Below are positions 53,267-61,136 of a DNA stretch of 64,000 nucleotides, piece by piece. The first letter of the stretch is position 1; each line of letters begins with the position of its first letter. A program made the position numbers and the translations under genes. The stretch comes from Acuticoccus sediminis (GTDB lineage Bacteria; Pseudomonadota; Alphaproteobacteria; Rhizobiales; Amorphaceae), in the NCBI RefSeq assembly GCF_003258595.1, contig NZ_QHHQ01000009.1, forward strand, positions 186,001 through 250,000, given 5' to 3'. Below the pieces are notes generated by a model. The model was not told the DNA's origin and searched no databases. It was given only the letters and a program-made list of their open reading frames with translations.

Positions 53267-54789
53267 TGGAGCCGCTCGTCCAGGGCTTCGCCCAGATCTT
53301 CGCGCTGGAGACGATGGCCTACCTGACCGCCGGCGTCGGCCTCGGGGTCGTCCTCGGCGCCATCCCCGGCCTCACCGCGACGATGGCGATCGCCATCGTG
53401 ATCCCCTTCACCTTCACCATGCCGCCGGTGGCGAGCATGCTCATGCTGCTGGGCGCCTACAAGGGCGGCATCTTCGGCGGCTCGATCGCCGCGATCCTGG
53501 TGGCCGCCCCCGGCACGCCGGCGAGCGCCGCGACGGTGCAGGACGGCTACGCGCTCGCCCGCAAGGGACAGTCGGAGAAGGCGCTCAAGGTTGCGCTCGT
53601 CTCCTCCGTCATCGCCGACCTCGCGACCGACGTGCTGCTCATCCTCCTCGCCGTGCAGCTCGCCCGGATCGCGCTCGCCTTCGGCGCGGTGGAGTACATG
53701 ATCGTCGCGATCCTCGGCCTCACGGTGGTGGCCGCGGTCTCGGGCCGCTCGCTGTGGAAGGGCGTTGCCTCGGCGATCCTGGGCGCCGCCGTCGCGCTCA
53801 TCGGCCTCGACCCGATGTCGGGCGTGCCGCGCTTCTCCTTCGGCGTCATCGACTTCTACGGCGGGATCGAGCTCGTGCCGATGCTGATCGGCCTGCTGAC
53901 GCTCTCGGAGATCCTGGTGCAGATCGAGTCTGGGCACGGGGCCGGCATCCGCGCCCTGCCCAAGGCCGCGACCCGGGACGACAGGCGCATCACCGGCAAG
54001 GACGCCCGGCTGATCGCGAGGCCGATCGCGCTGGGCGCCGTGATCGGCGGTCTCGTCGGCATCATCCCCGGCCTCGGCCCGACGCTCGGCGCCTTCCTCG
54101 GCTACGACGCGGCGTGGCGCACCTCGAGGCGCAAGGAGGAGTTTGGCAAGGGCTCGCTCGAAGGGATCGCGGGGGCGGAGGCCGGCAACAACGCCGTCAG
54201 CGGCGCCAACCTCATCCCGCTCCTCGGCCTCGGCATCCCCGGGGACACGATGGCGGCGATCCTCGTCGGCGCCTTCCTCATCCACGGCTTGTCGCCGGGA
54301 CCACTGATCTTCAAGGAAGCGCCGGACGTGGTCTACGGGCTCTTCGCGGGGCTGATCGTCGCCAACCTCGTCCTCTTCGTGGTCGCGAGGGCGATGCTGC
54401 CGGCGTTCTCCCGCGTCGCCCGCACGCCGACGCGGTTCCTCATGCCGGTCGTCCTCATGCTGTGCATCGTCGGCGCCTACGGGCTGAACCAGTCGATGTT
54501 CGACGTGTGGGTGATGCTGGTGTTCGGCCTCATCGGCTACGTCATGACCAAGCTCGGCTTCCCGCGCGCGCCGCTCCTCATCGGCTTCATCCTGGCGCCG
54601 CTCATGGAGGAGAACCTGCGCCGCGCGCTGCGCCTGTCGGACGGTGACTTCAGCGTCTTCGTCGGCTCACCGCTCGCCATCGGGCTGTGGATCTTCGTCG
54701 CGGTCTCCGTGGCGCTGGTCCTGCGCCAGCGCGGGGCGCTGCGGGCGGAGGAGGGCGAGGTGGCCACCGAGACGGGGAGGGCGTCATGA
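53266..54789 (+). CDS. tctA: Tripartite tricarboxylate transporter, large membrane subunit (TctA)
   Basis: 507-residue membrane protein with about 12 helices. Family landmarks are GVVLGAIPGLTATMAIAIVIPFTF (near residue 25), AYKGGIFGGSIAAILVAAPGTPASAATVQDGYALA (a TctA hallmark near 65-100), GIIPGLGPTLGAFLGYDAAW and GIAGAEAGNNAVSGANLIPLLGLGIPGDT. Start by coupling to the leader ORF. It imports di/tricarboxylates or sugar acids with TctB and the binding protein TctC. Confidence 0.95.
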   Translation: MEPLVQGFAQIFALETMAYLTAGVGLGVVLGAIPGLTATMAIAIVIPFTFTMPPVASMLMLLGAYKGGIFGGSIAAILVAAPGTPASAATVQDGYALARKGQSEKALKVALVSSVIADLATDVLLILLAVQLARIALAFGAVEYMIVAILGLTVVAAVSGRSLWKGVASAILGAAVALIGLDPMSGVPRFSFGVIDFYGGIELVPMLIGLLTLSEILVQIESGHGAGIRALPKAATRDDRRITGKDARLIARPIALGAVIGGLVGIIPGLGPTLGAFLGYDAAWRTSRRKEEFGKGSLEGIAGAEAGNNAVSGANLIPLLGLGIPGDTMAAILVGAFLIHGLSPGPLIFKEAPDVVYGLFAGLIVANLVLFVVARAMLPAFSRVARTPTRFLMPVVLMLCIVGAYGLNQSMFDVWVMLVFGLIGYVMTKLGFPRAPLLIGFILAPLMEENLRRALRLSDGDFSVFVGSPLAIGLWIFVAVSVALVLRQRGALRAEEGEVATETGRAS

Positions 54790-55259
54790 AGCTCGCCAAC
54801 GCAGCCGCCAGGGGCGACATCCTGTCGGGCGCCGTCCTGGTCGTCATCGGCGCCGCCGGCCTCCTCGGCGTCGTCGACGCGCAGGTCCAGGAGGTCGCCG
54901 GCTTCAGCTCCCACGCGCGCCTCTACCCGAAGATCCTCGCCGCGCTCCTCGCGGTGATCGGCGCCGGCATCCTGATCGGCGGCATCGCCAAGCGCGGCAA
55001 GGTCCCGGCGGTCGAGGTCGACTGGACCGGCATGGGGCGCGTCGTCGGCGTCCTCGCGGGCGGGTGCGCGTTCGCGCTGCTCGCGCCGCTCGCCGGCTTC
55101 ACGGCGGCGACCGTGCTCGCGACGGGCGCGTTCGCGGTCATCTGCGGCGTCTACCGGCCGCTCCCCCTCGCACTCGTCTCGCTCGGGACGGCGCTCGCGA
55201 TCCGCGTCGTCGCGGTGGAACTGCTCGGACTGACCCTTCCGGGCCTCGGCTCGGTCTGA
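54786..55259 (+). CDS. tctB: Tripartite tricarboxylate transporter, small membrane subunit (TctB)
   Basis: 157-residue protein with four membrane helices and the family pattern GDILSGAVLVVIGAAGL with SSHARLYPKILAALLAVIGAGIL. Low similarity is normal for TctB; position between tctA and tctC confirms it. ATG at 54786 overlaps the tctA stop as ATGA. The frame is open 33 codons upstream, inside tctA, and is rejected. Confidence 0.88.
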   Translation: MKLANAAARGDILSGAVLVVIGAAGLLGVVDAQVQEVAGFSSHARLYPKILAALLAVIGAGILIGGIAKRGKVPAVEVDWTGMGRVVGVLAGGCAFALLAPLAGFTAATVLATGAFAVICGVYRPLPLALVSLGTALAIRVVAVELLGLTLPGLGSV

Positions 55260-55262
55260 AAC

Positions 55263-55279
55263 GGCCCCGCGACGGGGCC
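55263..55279 (+). terminator. Intra-operon hairpin tctB/tctC
   Basis: GGCCCCG-CGA-CGGGGCC, a 7-bp all-GC stem with a 3-nt loop, 3 nt after the tctB stop and 21 nt before tctC. It may shield the downstream tctC message from 5' decay or limit read-through; no T-tract. Confidence 0.5.
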
Positions 55280-55300
55280 CAACACATACTGGAGGAAATC

Positions 55301-56251
55301 ATGAAGCGCTCGGCATTCTTCGCGCTGGCCGCGTCGGCCATCCTGTGCGCGGCCGGAACCGCCTCGGCGGAGGACTATCCGGCGAAGGAGATCACCGTCA
55401 TCGTGAACTACGGTGCCGGCGGTGCGACCGACCTCTCCACCCGCACGCTCGCCAAGGCGGCCGAGCAGCACCTCGGCGTGCCGCTCAAGGTGGTGAACCG
55501 CGCCGGCGGCGCCGGGACCGTCGGCCCCACCGTCCTCGCCAACTCGCGCAACGACGGCTACACGATCGGCGTGACGAGCTTCTCGCCCATGGCGATCCAG
55601 CCCAACATGCGCGAAGTCCCCTACAAGCTCGAGGACTTCGCCTTCCTCGCCGGCACCGGGCGCTACCGCTACGGCCTCGCCGTGCGCGCCGACTCCGAGT
55701 TCGAGACGTTCGAGGACTTCGTCGCCAAGGCGAAGGATGGCAAGGTGACGATCAGCGCCTCGGGACCGCCGAACAACATCGCGCTGCACCAGCTCGCCGA
55801 GGCGACCGGCGGCCGGTTCGACTGGATCCCCTATCCGAGCGGCAACGACTCCGCGGTGGCGCTCCTCGCCGGCGAGGTCGACGCGACGGCGCAGAACCCG
55901 ACCGACATCGTCAAGCACGTGAAGTCGGGCGAGATGCGGATGCTGGCCTCCCTGAGCCCGGTGCGCTGGTTCGAGCTGCCCGACGTGCCGACCCTGCAGG
56001 ACCTCGGCTACGAGATCGCGATCGACAGCTGGTCCGGCCTGTCCGCTCCGGCGGGCACGGATCCCGGCAAGATCGAGATCCTCCAGACCGCCTTCTCCAA
56101 GGCGATGAGCGACCCCGAAGTGCAGGCGCAGTTCAAGAACCTCGGCATGGACCCGGACTTCATGTCCGGCGAGGACTACCGCAAGTTCGTCGTCGAGGGC
56201 CGCGAGACGATCGGCGAGCAGCTCAAGGCGATCGGGATGACGGCGCAGTAA
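55301..56251 (+). CDS. tctC: Tripartite tricarboxylate transporter binding protein (TctC / Bug family)
   Basis: 316-residue periplasmic protein. Sec signal peptide to about residue 23 (GTASA-E). Bug-family landmarks are YPAKEITVIVNYGAGGATDLSTRTLAK (26-52), VVNRAGGAGTVGPTVLAN and GEVDATAQNPTDIVKHVKSGEMRMLA. GGAGGAAATC precedes the ATG. Gene order here is A-B-C, whereas many tct operons place the binding protein first. Ligand probably carboxylate; not deducible further. Confidence 0.94.
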   Translation: MKRSAFFALAASAILCAAGTASAEDYPAKEITVIVNYGAGGATDLSTRTLAKAAEQHLGVPLKVVNRAGGAGTVGPTVLANSRNDGYTIGVTSFSPMAIQPNMREVPYKLEDFAFLAGTGRYRYGLAVRADSEFETFEDFVAKAKDGKVTISASGPPNNIALHQLAEATGGRFDWIPYPSGNDSAVALLAGEVDATAQNPTDIVKHVKSGEMRMLASLSPVRWFELPDVPTLQDLGYEIAIDSWSGLSAPAGTDPGKIEILQTAFSKAMSDPEVQAQFKNLGMDPDFMSGEDYRKFVVEGRETIGEQLKAIGMTAQ

Positions 56252-56253
56252 CG

Positions 56254-56286
56254 CCGCCCCGCGGCAAAGGTGCTCGCGGGGGGCGG
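56254..56286. terminator. GC-rich hairpin after tctC
   Basis: CCGCCCCGCG (56254-56263) pairs with CGCGGGGGGCGG (56275-56286) with a two-base bulge, directly after the tctC stop and before the converging reductase stop. Probable bidirectional terminator. Confidence 0.5.
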
Positions 56287-56315
56287 TCCGAAAGCGCCGG
56301 CCCCCGCGACGCTGT

Positions 56316-57248
56316 TCAGTAGCCGCGCATCCGGTCCACCGCCTCGGGGATGGTGCCGCTCTCGCGGAAGGCGCGGATGTTCGTCGCGACGATCGCCGCC
56401 GCCGTGGCCCGGTGCGTCGGGGCCGAGACGTGGGGCAGCACGGTGATCCCCGGGTGGGACCACAGCGGGCTCTCCGCCGGCAGCGGCTCCTCGTCGAACA
56501 CGTCGAGGACCGCGTGGGAGAGGCGGCCCGTGTCGAGCGCCGCGATCAGCGCGCCGGTGTCGACGATGGGCCCGCGCGCGAAGTTGATGAGCGAGGCCCC
56601 TTCGGGAAGGCGCGCCAGCGCCGCGGCATCGACGAGGCCGCGCGTCTCCGGCGTCAGCGGCAGCAGAACGACCGCCACCTTGGTGCGTTCCAGCATGGCG
56701 TCGAGGCCGTCCGCGCCCCAGAACGTCTCGACGCCCTCCATCGGGCGGCTCGTGCGGTTCCAGCCGAGGACCGGGAAGCCCTGGGCCATCAGCCGGCGGG
56801 CCGCCGCGCGCCCCAGGTTGCCCAGTCCGAGGATGCCGACCGGCATCTCGTCGGGAAGGCGCAGGAGCAGCGGGTCCCAGCGCCTGGCCTCCTGCGCGCG
56901 GCGATAGTGCGGCACCTCCCGGAAGAGGTAGAGCGTGAAGGCGAGGACCGCCTCGGCCATGGTCTCGGCGAGCTGCGGGTCGACGAGCCGCACCACCGTC
57001 AGCCCGCGCGGAAGCTCGGCAACCATCCGCTCCACCCCCGCCCAGAGGCTCTGCACCCAGACGAGGTTCGGAAGCTGCGCCAGCTCGGCCGGATCCGGAT
57101 TGGCGGCGATGGCGACGACGGCGGACGCCCGCTCCGCCTCGGTGGTGTCGGCGAAGGGGACGATGCGGGCCTCTGGCATCGCCGTGCTCAGCGCCGCGGT
57201 CCAGGCGTCGACGTTGCCGCGCGCGACAAGGGGGATCGTGAAGGTCAT
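56316..57248 (-). CDS. Glyoxylate/hydroxypyruvate reductase (GhrA-like D-2-hydroxyacid dehydrogenase)
   Basis: 310-residue reductase, the length of GhrA. NAD(P) loop GILGLGNLGRAAARRL (near residue 139), with R after beta-B (GWNRTSRP), which favours NADPH. Catalytic triad: Arg in NFARGPIVD, Glu in FDEEPLP and His in LPHVSAPTH. It would reduce glyoxylate or hydroxypyruvate. Glyoxylate is an end product of ureide breakdown, matching the amidohydrolase gene across the divergent promoter. The frame is open 107 codons upstream of 57248; that extension is low-complexity and rejected. Confidence 0.92.
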   Translation of the reverse strand: MTFTIPLVARGNVDAWTAALSTAMPEARIVPFADTTEAERASAVVAIAANPDPAELAQLPNLVWVQSLWAGVERMVAELPRGLTVVRLVDPQLAETMAEAVLAFTLYLFREVPHYRRAQEARRWDPLLLRLPDEMPVGILGLGNLGRAAARRLMAQGFPVLGWNRTSRPMEGVETFWGADGLDAMLERTKVAVVLLPLTPETRGLVDAAALARLPEGASLINFARGPIVDTGALIAALDTGRLSHAVLDVFDEEPLPAESPLWSHPGITVLPHVSAPTHRATAAAIVATNIRAFRESGTIPEAVDRMRGY

Positions 57249-57601
57249 CGAGTGTGCAGGTCTTCCGTTGGGACGGGCGGGATGGCGGGAACGCGCCGGC
57301 CGGACCGGCCGGCCGCCTCGCACGGCTCCGACCCGTCGGGACCTGCGCGCGGGCAGGGCGACGCCGCCCGCGACGACGCGGCCGGCAGCCGCCGATCTAC
57401 CGGGCCTGCCGCGCCGGAGCAATGACGCGCGCGCGTTTCCGCTCCGGCCGGCGGCGCGCGGGACCGGGAGGTCGGCACCGCAGTTGCACGCACCATGCGG
57501 CCGCGGCCGGACCGGGCGCCGCCGAGCGCTTGTGGCCTTCGCGCGGTTCGCCCATGCTTCGGCCGTCACCCCAGGAGCCTGTCGTCCGACGAGGAGTTTT
57601 C
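57249..57601. other. 353-nt divergent region, ghrA-like / small ORF
   Basis: GC-rich, no supported gene on either strand. The only structure I see is a 19-bp palindrome, 9-bp arms GCCGGCCGG and CCGGCCGGC around A57304 (57295-57313), 47 nt upstream of the reductase start. It could be an operator or simply GC-rich sequence. Confidence 0.45.
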
Positions 57602-57703
57602 GTGGCTGAGTTCGACGTTGCCGTGCCGACCGCGCGCCAATCCATCACAGACCGCGCCGGGCGCCCGTACGACGCGTCTCCCGTCCCGGAGGGCGCACGG
57701 TGA
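57602..57703 (+). CDS. 33-codon small ORF coupled to the amidohydrolase gene
   Basis: Begins with GTG preceded by GAGGAG at 5 nt, a strong ribosome site. The product starts MAEFDVAVPTARQSI and ends PVPEGAR. Its TGA overlaps the GTG of the next gene (GTGA). It is hydrophilic, without a signal or membrane segment, and I recognise no family. It may be a genuine small protein or a device for translational coupling. It is the second such short coupled ORF in this window. Confidence 0.5.
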   Translation: MAEFDVAVPTARQSITDRAGRPYDASPVPEGAR

Positions 57704-58974
57704 GCGCCGCCGGCAACGGGCCGCCGCCCGCCGACACCGCCCTCGCCGCACGCCTGTTCGACGAGCTCGCCGAGAAGACCGCCGACCGGCGCGGCGTCAC
57801 GCGCACCGCCTACGGCGCGGGCGAGCAGTTCGCCCACGATCTCGTGCGCGACGCCGGCACTGCCGTCGGCCTTTCCGCCCGCACCGACGCCGGCGGCAAC
57901 CTCTACCTCACGCTCCCCGGCACGGACGAGACGGGAAGGGCGATCATCGTCGGCTCGCATCTCGATTCGGTGCCGATGGGCGGCAACTTCGACGGCGCCG
58001 CAGGCGTCCTCGCCGGCCTCGCCGTCGCCGCGGGGTGGAAGAAGGCGGGCTATGCCCTGCGTGACGACCTCGTCGTCATGGCGCTGCGGGCGGAGGAGAG
58101 CACGTGGTTCCCGGTGTCATACCCCGGGTCAAAGCTCGCCCTCGGCCTGCTGCCGCCCGAGACGCTGGACCTTACCCGCGCCGACAGCGGCCGCACCCTC
58201 GCCGACCACATGGCCGAGCTCGGCTTCGATCCGGAGACCGTGCGGGCCGGGACGCCGCAGGTCGATCCCGCCAGCGTGCGCGCCTACGTCGAACTCCACA
58301 TCGAGCAGGGGCCGGTCCTCATCGCCGAGGATGCGCCCGTCGGCGTCGTCACCGGGATCCGCGGCAGCCGGCGCTACCGGGAGGCGCGCGTCCTCGGCCA
58401 GTACGCCCATTCGGGAGCGGTGCCGCGCGCCTACCGCGCCGACGCGCTGATCGGCGCCGCCGACCTCGTCATGCGCCTTCAGGCCGACTGGCTGGCGCTC
58501 GAGGCGGAGGGGCGGGACATGACCTTCACCGTCGGCATGTTCTCCACCGATCCGGCCGAGCACGCCTTCTCCAAGATCGCCGGCGAGGTGCGCCTCGCGA
58601 TCGACATCCGCAGCCACGAGGAGGAGACGCTGGAGCGCATGCTCGGCCTCGTTCACCGGCGCTTCGCCGAGGTGGAGGCGGCCCACGGCGTCACCGTCGA
58701 CCCCGGCCCCCTCACGGGCTCGACGCCGGCGGAGATGGACGCGACGCTGCGCGCGGCTTTCGGCGCGGCGCAGCAGTCGCTGGGGCTGCCGTCGTTCTCG
58801 ATGGCGAGCGGCGCGGGCCACGACGCAGCGACCTTCGCCGGCGCCGGCATCCCGAGCGCGATGCTCTTCGTGCGCAACCAGAACGGCAGCCACAATCCGG
58901 ACGAGGCGATGGAGATGGTGGACTTCGAGGCCGCCGTGGCGGTGCTGGCGGAGGGCCTCGCCCGGTTGTCGTGA
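57700..58974 (+). CDS. Zn-dependent amidohydrolase, carbamoylase/allantoate-hydrolase type (M20, HyuC/AllC-like)
   Basis: 424-residue M20 amidase. Metal and catalytic residues: H and D in GSHLDSVP (near 86-88), D in GGNFDGAAGVL, E-E in LRAEESTWF, H in YVELHIEQGP (near 195) and H in NGSHNPDEAM near the C-terminus. The HIEQGP motif separates this group (N-carbamoyl-amino-acid hydrolases, allantoate amidohydrolase, ureidopropionase) from peptidases. The GTG start has GGAGGG 7 nt upstream. It could act on N-carbamoyl products of hydantoinase or on allantoate, which would feed the AllE-like enzyme. Confidence 0.92.
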   Translation: MSAAGNGPPPADTALAARLFDELAEKTADRRGVTRTAYGAGEQFAHDLVRDAGTAVGLSARTDAGGNLYLTLPGTDETGRAIIVGSHLDSVPMGGNFDGAAGVLAGLAVAAGWKKAGYALRDDLVVMALRAEESTWFPVSYPGSKLALGLLPPETLDLTRADSGRTLADHMAELGFDPETVRAGTPQVDPASVRAYVELHIEQGPVLIAEDAPVGVVTGIRGSRRYREARVLGQYAHSGAVPRAYRADALIGAADLVMRLQADWLALEAEGRDMTFTVGMFSTDPAEHAFSKIAGEVRLAIDIRSHEEETLERMLGLVHRRFAEVEAAHGVTVDPGPLTGSTPAEMDATLRAAFGAAQQSLGLPSFSMASGAGHDAATFAGAGIPSAMLFVRNQNGSHNPDEAMEMVDFEAAVAVLAEGLARLS

Positions 58975-59038
58975 GGCGCCCGGCGCGGCGCCCCGTGACC
59001 GGCCGGCGCGGCGCGCCCCACGGCCGCAGCGCCGCGTC

Positions 59039-60121
59039 CTATGCCGCGTTGACGAAGGGGCGAAACATCCTCCGGTAGGCGGCCGGCGTCAGTCCGGTGC
59101 TGCGCTTGAAGACCTCGCGGAAGAAGGTCTGGTTGCCGTAACCGACCGCCGTCGCGATCGACTCGACCGGCCGGTCGTCCGTCTCGAGGATGCGCTTGGC
59201 CGCCTCGATCCGCAGGTTCTGCGCGTAGCACAGGAGGCTGGTGCCGGTGGCATCCTTGAAGCGCCGTTTCAGGCTCCGCTCGGCGATGCCGCACACCTTC
59301 ACCACCGCCGCGACGGGGTCCGGCTGGGCGTAGTTCTCGGCGAGCCAGGCCTCTGCCCGGCGCACGACGCCGTCCGCGTGCGGCAGCCGGCGCACCAGCG
59401 CCGAGTAGGGAAGCTGCCCCTCCGAGTGCCACTTCATCAGGAAGAACTTGGCGATGTCGAGCGCCTCGCCCGGACTGGTGTGGCGCGAGATGATGTGGAT
59501 CGCGAGGTCGTGCCAGGAGCTCGCCCCGCCTGAGGTGACGAGCCGGCCGGTCGGATCCGACAGGCACAGGGTCGACCCCACTTCGAACCGCACCAGCGGG
59601 AAGCTCCGGCGGAAGAGATCCTCCAGCCCCCAGTGCGACGTCGCGATCCGCCCGTCGAGGAGCCCGGCCGCCGCCAGCAGAACCGAGCCCGAGCAGGCCG
59701 AATAGATCGTGCTCCCCGCCTCGAAGCAGGACCGCAGCCAGGCCTTCGCCTCCTCGTGCCGGTCGGTGATCGCGTCGTCCGGCGTCAGCCAGAGGTCGGT
59801 GATGATCACGACCTCCGGCGCCGTGACGTCCCGGAAGGCGAGGTCCGGCCGGATGGGGATGCCGTGCAGGCCGGTATACGGCTCGCCCGTCGGACTGACG
59901 ACGTGGGGGCGGATGAGCGCGCGGCCCGGTTCGGCGCGAGAGGCGGTGCGCCAGGCCGTCCCCGTCACCGCGAGGATCTCCAGCATTCCATAGAGCGAAG
60001 AGCCCGAGCTCTCGGGCAGGCAGAGAAGATAGGCGTCGATGATGCCGGATTTCTCGGCGGAGACCACCGAAGAAGGTGGCACGTTTCGACTGCTTTCGAC
60101 CGGTTTCGCGCTCACGACCAT
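59039..60121 (-). CDS. GlxA-type AraC-family regulator (DJ-1/PfpI-like domain + AraC HTH)
   Basis: 360-residue regulator. The N-terminal class-I amidotransferase-like domain (about residues 25-215) has YGMLEIL, APEVVIITDLWL and the nucleophile-elbow-like IYSACSGSVLLAAAGLLDGRIATSHW, with Cys present. The C-terminal AraC double helix-turn-helix (about 260-355) has VCGIAERSLKRRFKDATGTSLLCY and VGYGNQTFFREVFKRSTGLTPAAYRR. The start at 60121 has GGAG 8 nt before; the frame extends 72 codons into the osmC promoter, so the shorter form is preferred. Divergent from osmC by 75 nt; probably regulates it and the flavoprotein genes. Confidence 0.9.
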   Translation of the reverse strand: MVVSAKPVESSRNVPPSSVVSAEKSGIIDAYLLCLPESSGSSLYGMLEILAVTGTAWRTASRAEPGRALIRPHVVSPTGEPYTGLHGIPIRPDLAFRDVTAPEVVIITDLWLTPDDAITDRHEEAKAWLRSCFEAGSTIYSACSGSVLLAAAGLLDGRIATSHWGLEDLFRRSFPLVRFEVGSTLCLSDPTGRLVTSGGASSWHDLAIHIISRHTSPGEALDIAKFFLMKWHSEGQLPYSALVRRLPHADGVVRRAEAWLAENYAQPDPVAAVVKVCGIAERSLKRRFKDATGTSLLCYAQNLRIEAAKRILETDDRPVESIATAVGYGNQTFFREVFKRSTGLTPAAYRRMFRPFVNAA

Positions 60122-60196
60122 CCCATGCACTCCGTATGTAACAGGCGCCGCAGGAGCCGGCATATGAATATTCGCCAACAAAAAGGACAAATTAAC

Positions 60197-60760
60197 ATGG
60201 ATCACGCAAAAGTAGAAATTGCTAACAATGGCGTGAACGTCGCGGCACTTCTCAATGCTCGAAAGGCGCTGGAGGAGGCGCCCGCCGCCGCCCATTTCAC
60301 CTGGCGCGCCGAATGCTCTTGGCTGGACGGCGTTCACAGTCGTTCAGTAATCAAAGACTTCCACGGGCTGGGTGAGGAGCAGACCCGCAAGACCGCCTTC
60401 GCCGTCGAGGCCGATCACCCGGAAGTGTTCGCCGCCTCCGACAGCGCCCCGACCCCGGTCGAGATCGTGCTGTCGGCGCTGGGGAGCTGCCTGATGGCGG
60501 GCGTCGCATCGGTCGCGCAGAACCGCGGCGTGCAGCTCCACTCGGCGAAGGCCATCGTCGAAGGCGACATGGACCTCTACGGGATCCTCGGGATCGACGC
60601 GGATGTGCGCAACGGCTTCAGCGCCGTGAGGGTCCGCTTCGAGATCGACGCCGACGGCACGCCGGACGAGATCGCAGGGATCGTCGCGCAGGCGCAGAGA
60701 CGGTCCGCCGTCTTCGACCTGATCACCAACCCAACGAACGTGGTGGTCACCGTCGCCTGA
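60197..60760 (+). CDS. OsmC-family protein
   Basis: 187-residue OsmC-like protein. Landmarks are the KDFHGLGEEQTRKTAFAVEADHP strand region, TPVEIVLSALGSCLMAGVASVAQNRG (near residue 83-108, catalytic Cys in GSC) and the C-terminal FDLITNPTNVVVTVA. Classical peroxidatic OsmC/Ohr use two cysteines; the other Cys here (RAECSW, near 38) is not in the usual place, so peroxidase activity is uncertain. ATG at 60197 has AAGGA about 8 nt upstream. An upstream ATG (60164) is less likely. Confidence 0.88.
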   Translation: MDHAKVEIANNGVNVAALLNARKALEEAPAAAHFTWRAECSWLDGVHSRSVIKDFHGLGEEQTRKTAFAVEADHPEVFAASDSAPTPVEIVLSALGSCLMAGVASVAQNRGVQLHSAKAIVEGDMDLYGILGIDADVRNGFSAVRVRFEIDADGTPDEIAGIVAQAQRRSAVFDLITNPTNVVVTVA

Positions 60761-60797
60761 CGCGGGCGGCACCACCGACCTTCGGGAGTACGTCGTC

Positions 60798-61016
60798 ATG
60801 ACGGTGCTGGACCAAACGCAACTGCCGTCCCCCTCGCTCGGCCGTCCCTGGCGCTCGCTTCGCGGTGCCGTGGCGACCTGTCTCCGCCGCCGCGCCAACC
60901 AGCGTGACTATCGGCACCTGGCCGCCTTCAGCGACCACGAGCTGAGGGACATCGGACTCACCCGCCATGACGTGGAGTGCGCCCTCGCGGGCCACCCGCT
61001 GCGGCGGAACCACTGA
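60798..61016 (+). CDS. DUF1127-family small protein
   Basis: 72-residue basic protein. The C-terminal half carries the DUF1127 core, LAAFSDHELRDIGLTRHDVE, after an Arg-rich segment (LRRRANQRDYR). Such YjiS-like proteins are frequent in alphaproteobacteria; some bind RNA or affect phosphate and carbon metabolism. GGGAG lies 9 nt upstream of the ATG. It follows osmC after 37 nt and may share its promoter. Confidence 0.88.
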   Translation: MTVLDQTQLPSPSLGRPWRSLRGAVATCLRRRANQRDYRHLAAFSDHELRDIGLTRHDVECALAGHPLRRNH

Positions 61017-61136
61017 ACGCAGGGCCGAGGGTGCGACGCGCTCGCACCCCGGCTCCCCCGGATCCAAGGTGTCGGCCCGCCCGCGCACGCGATGCGCGCA
61101 CGGCGCGCCGCGCCCCGAATGGAAGGAACGAGCGTC

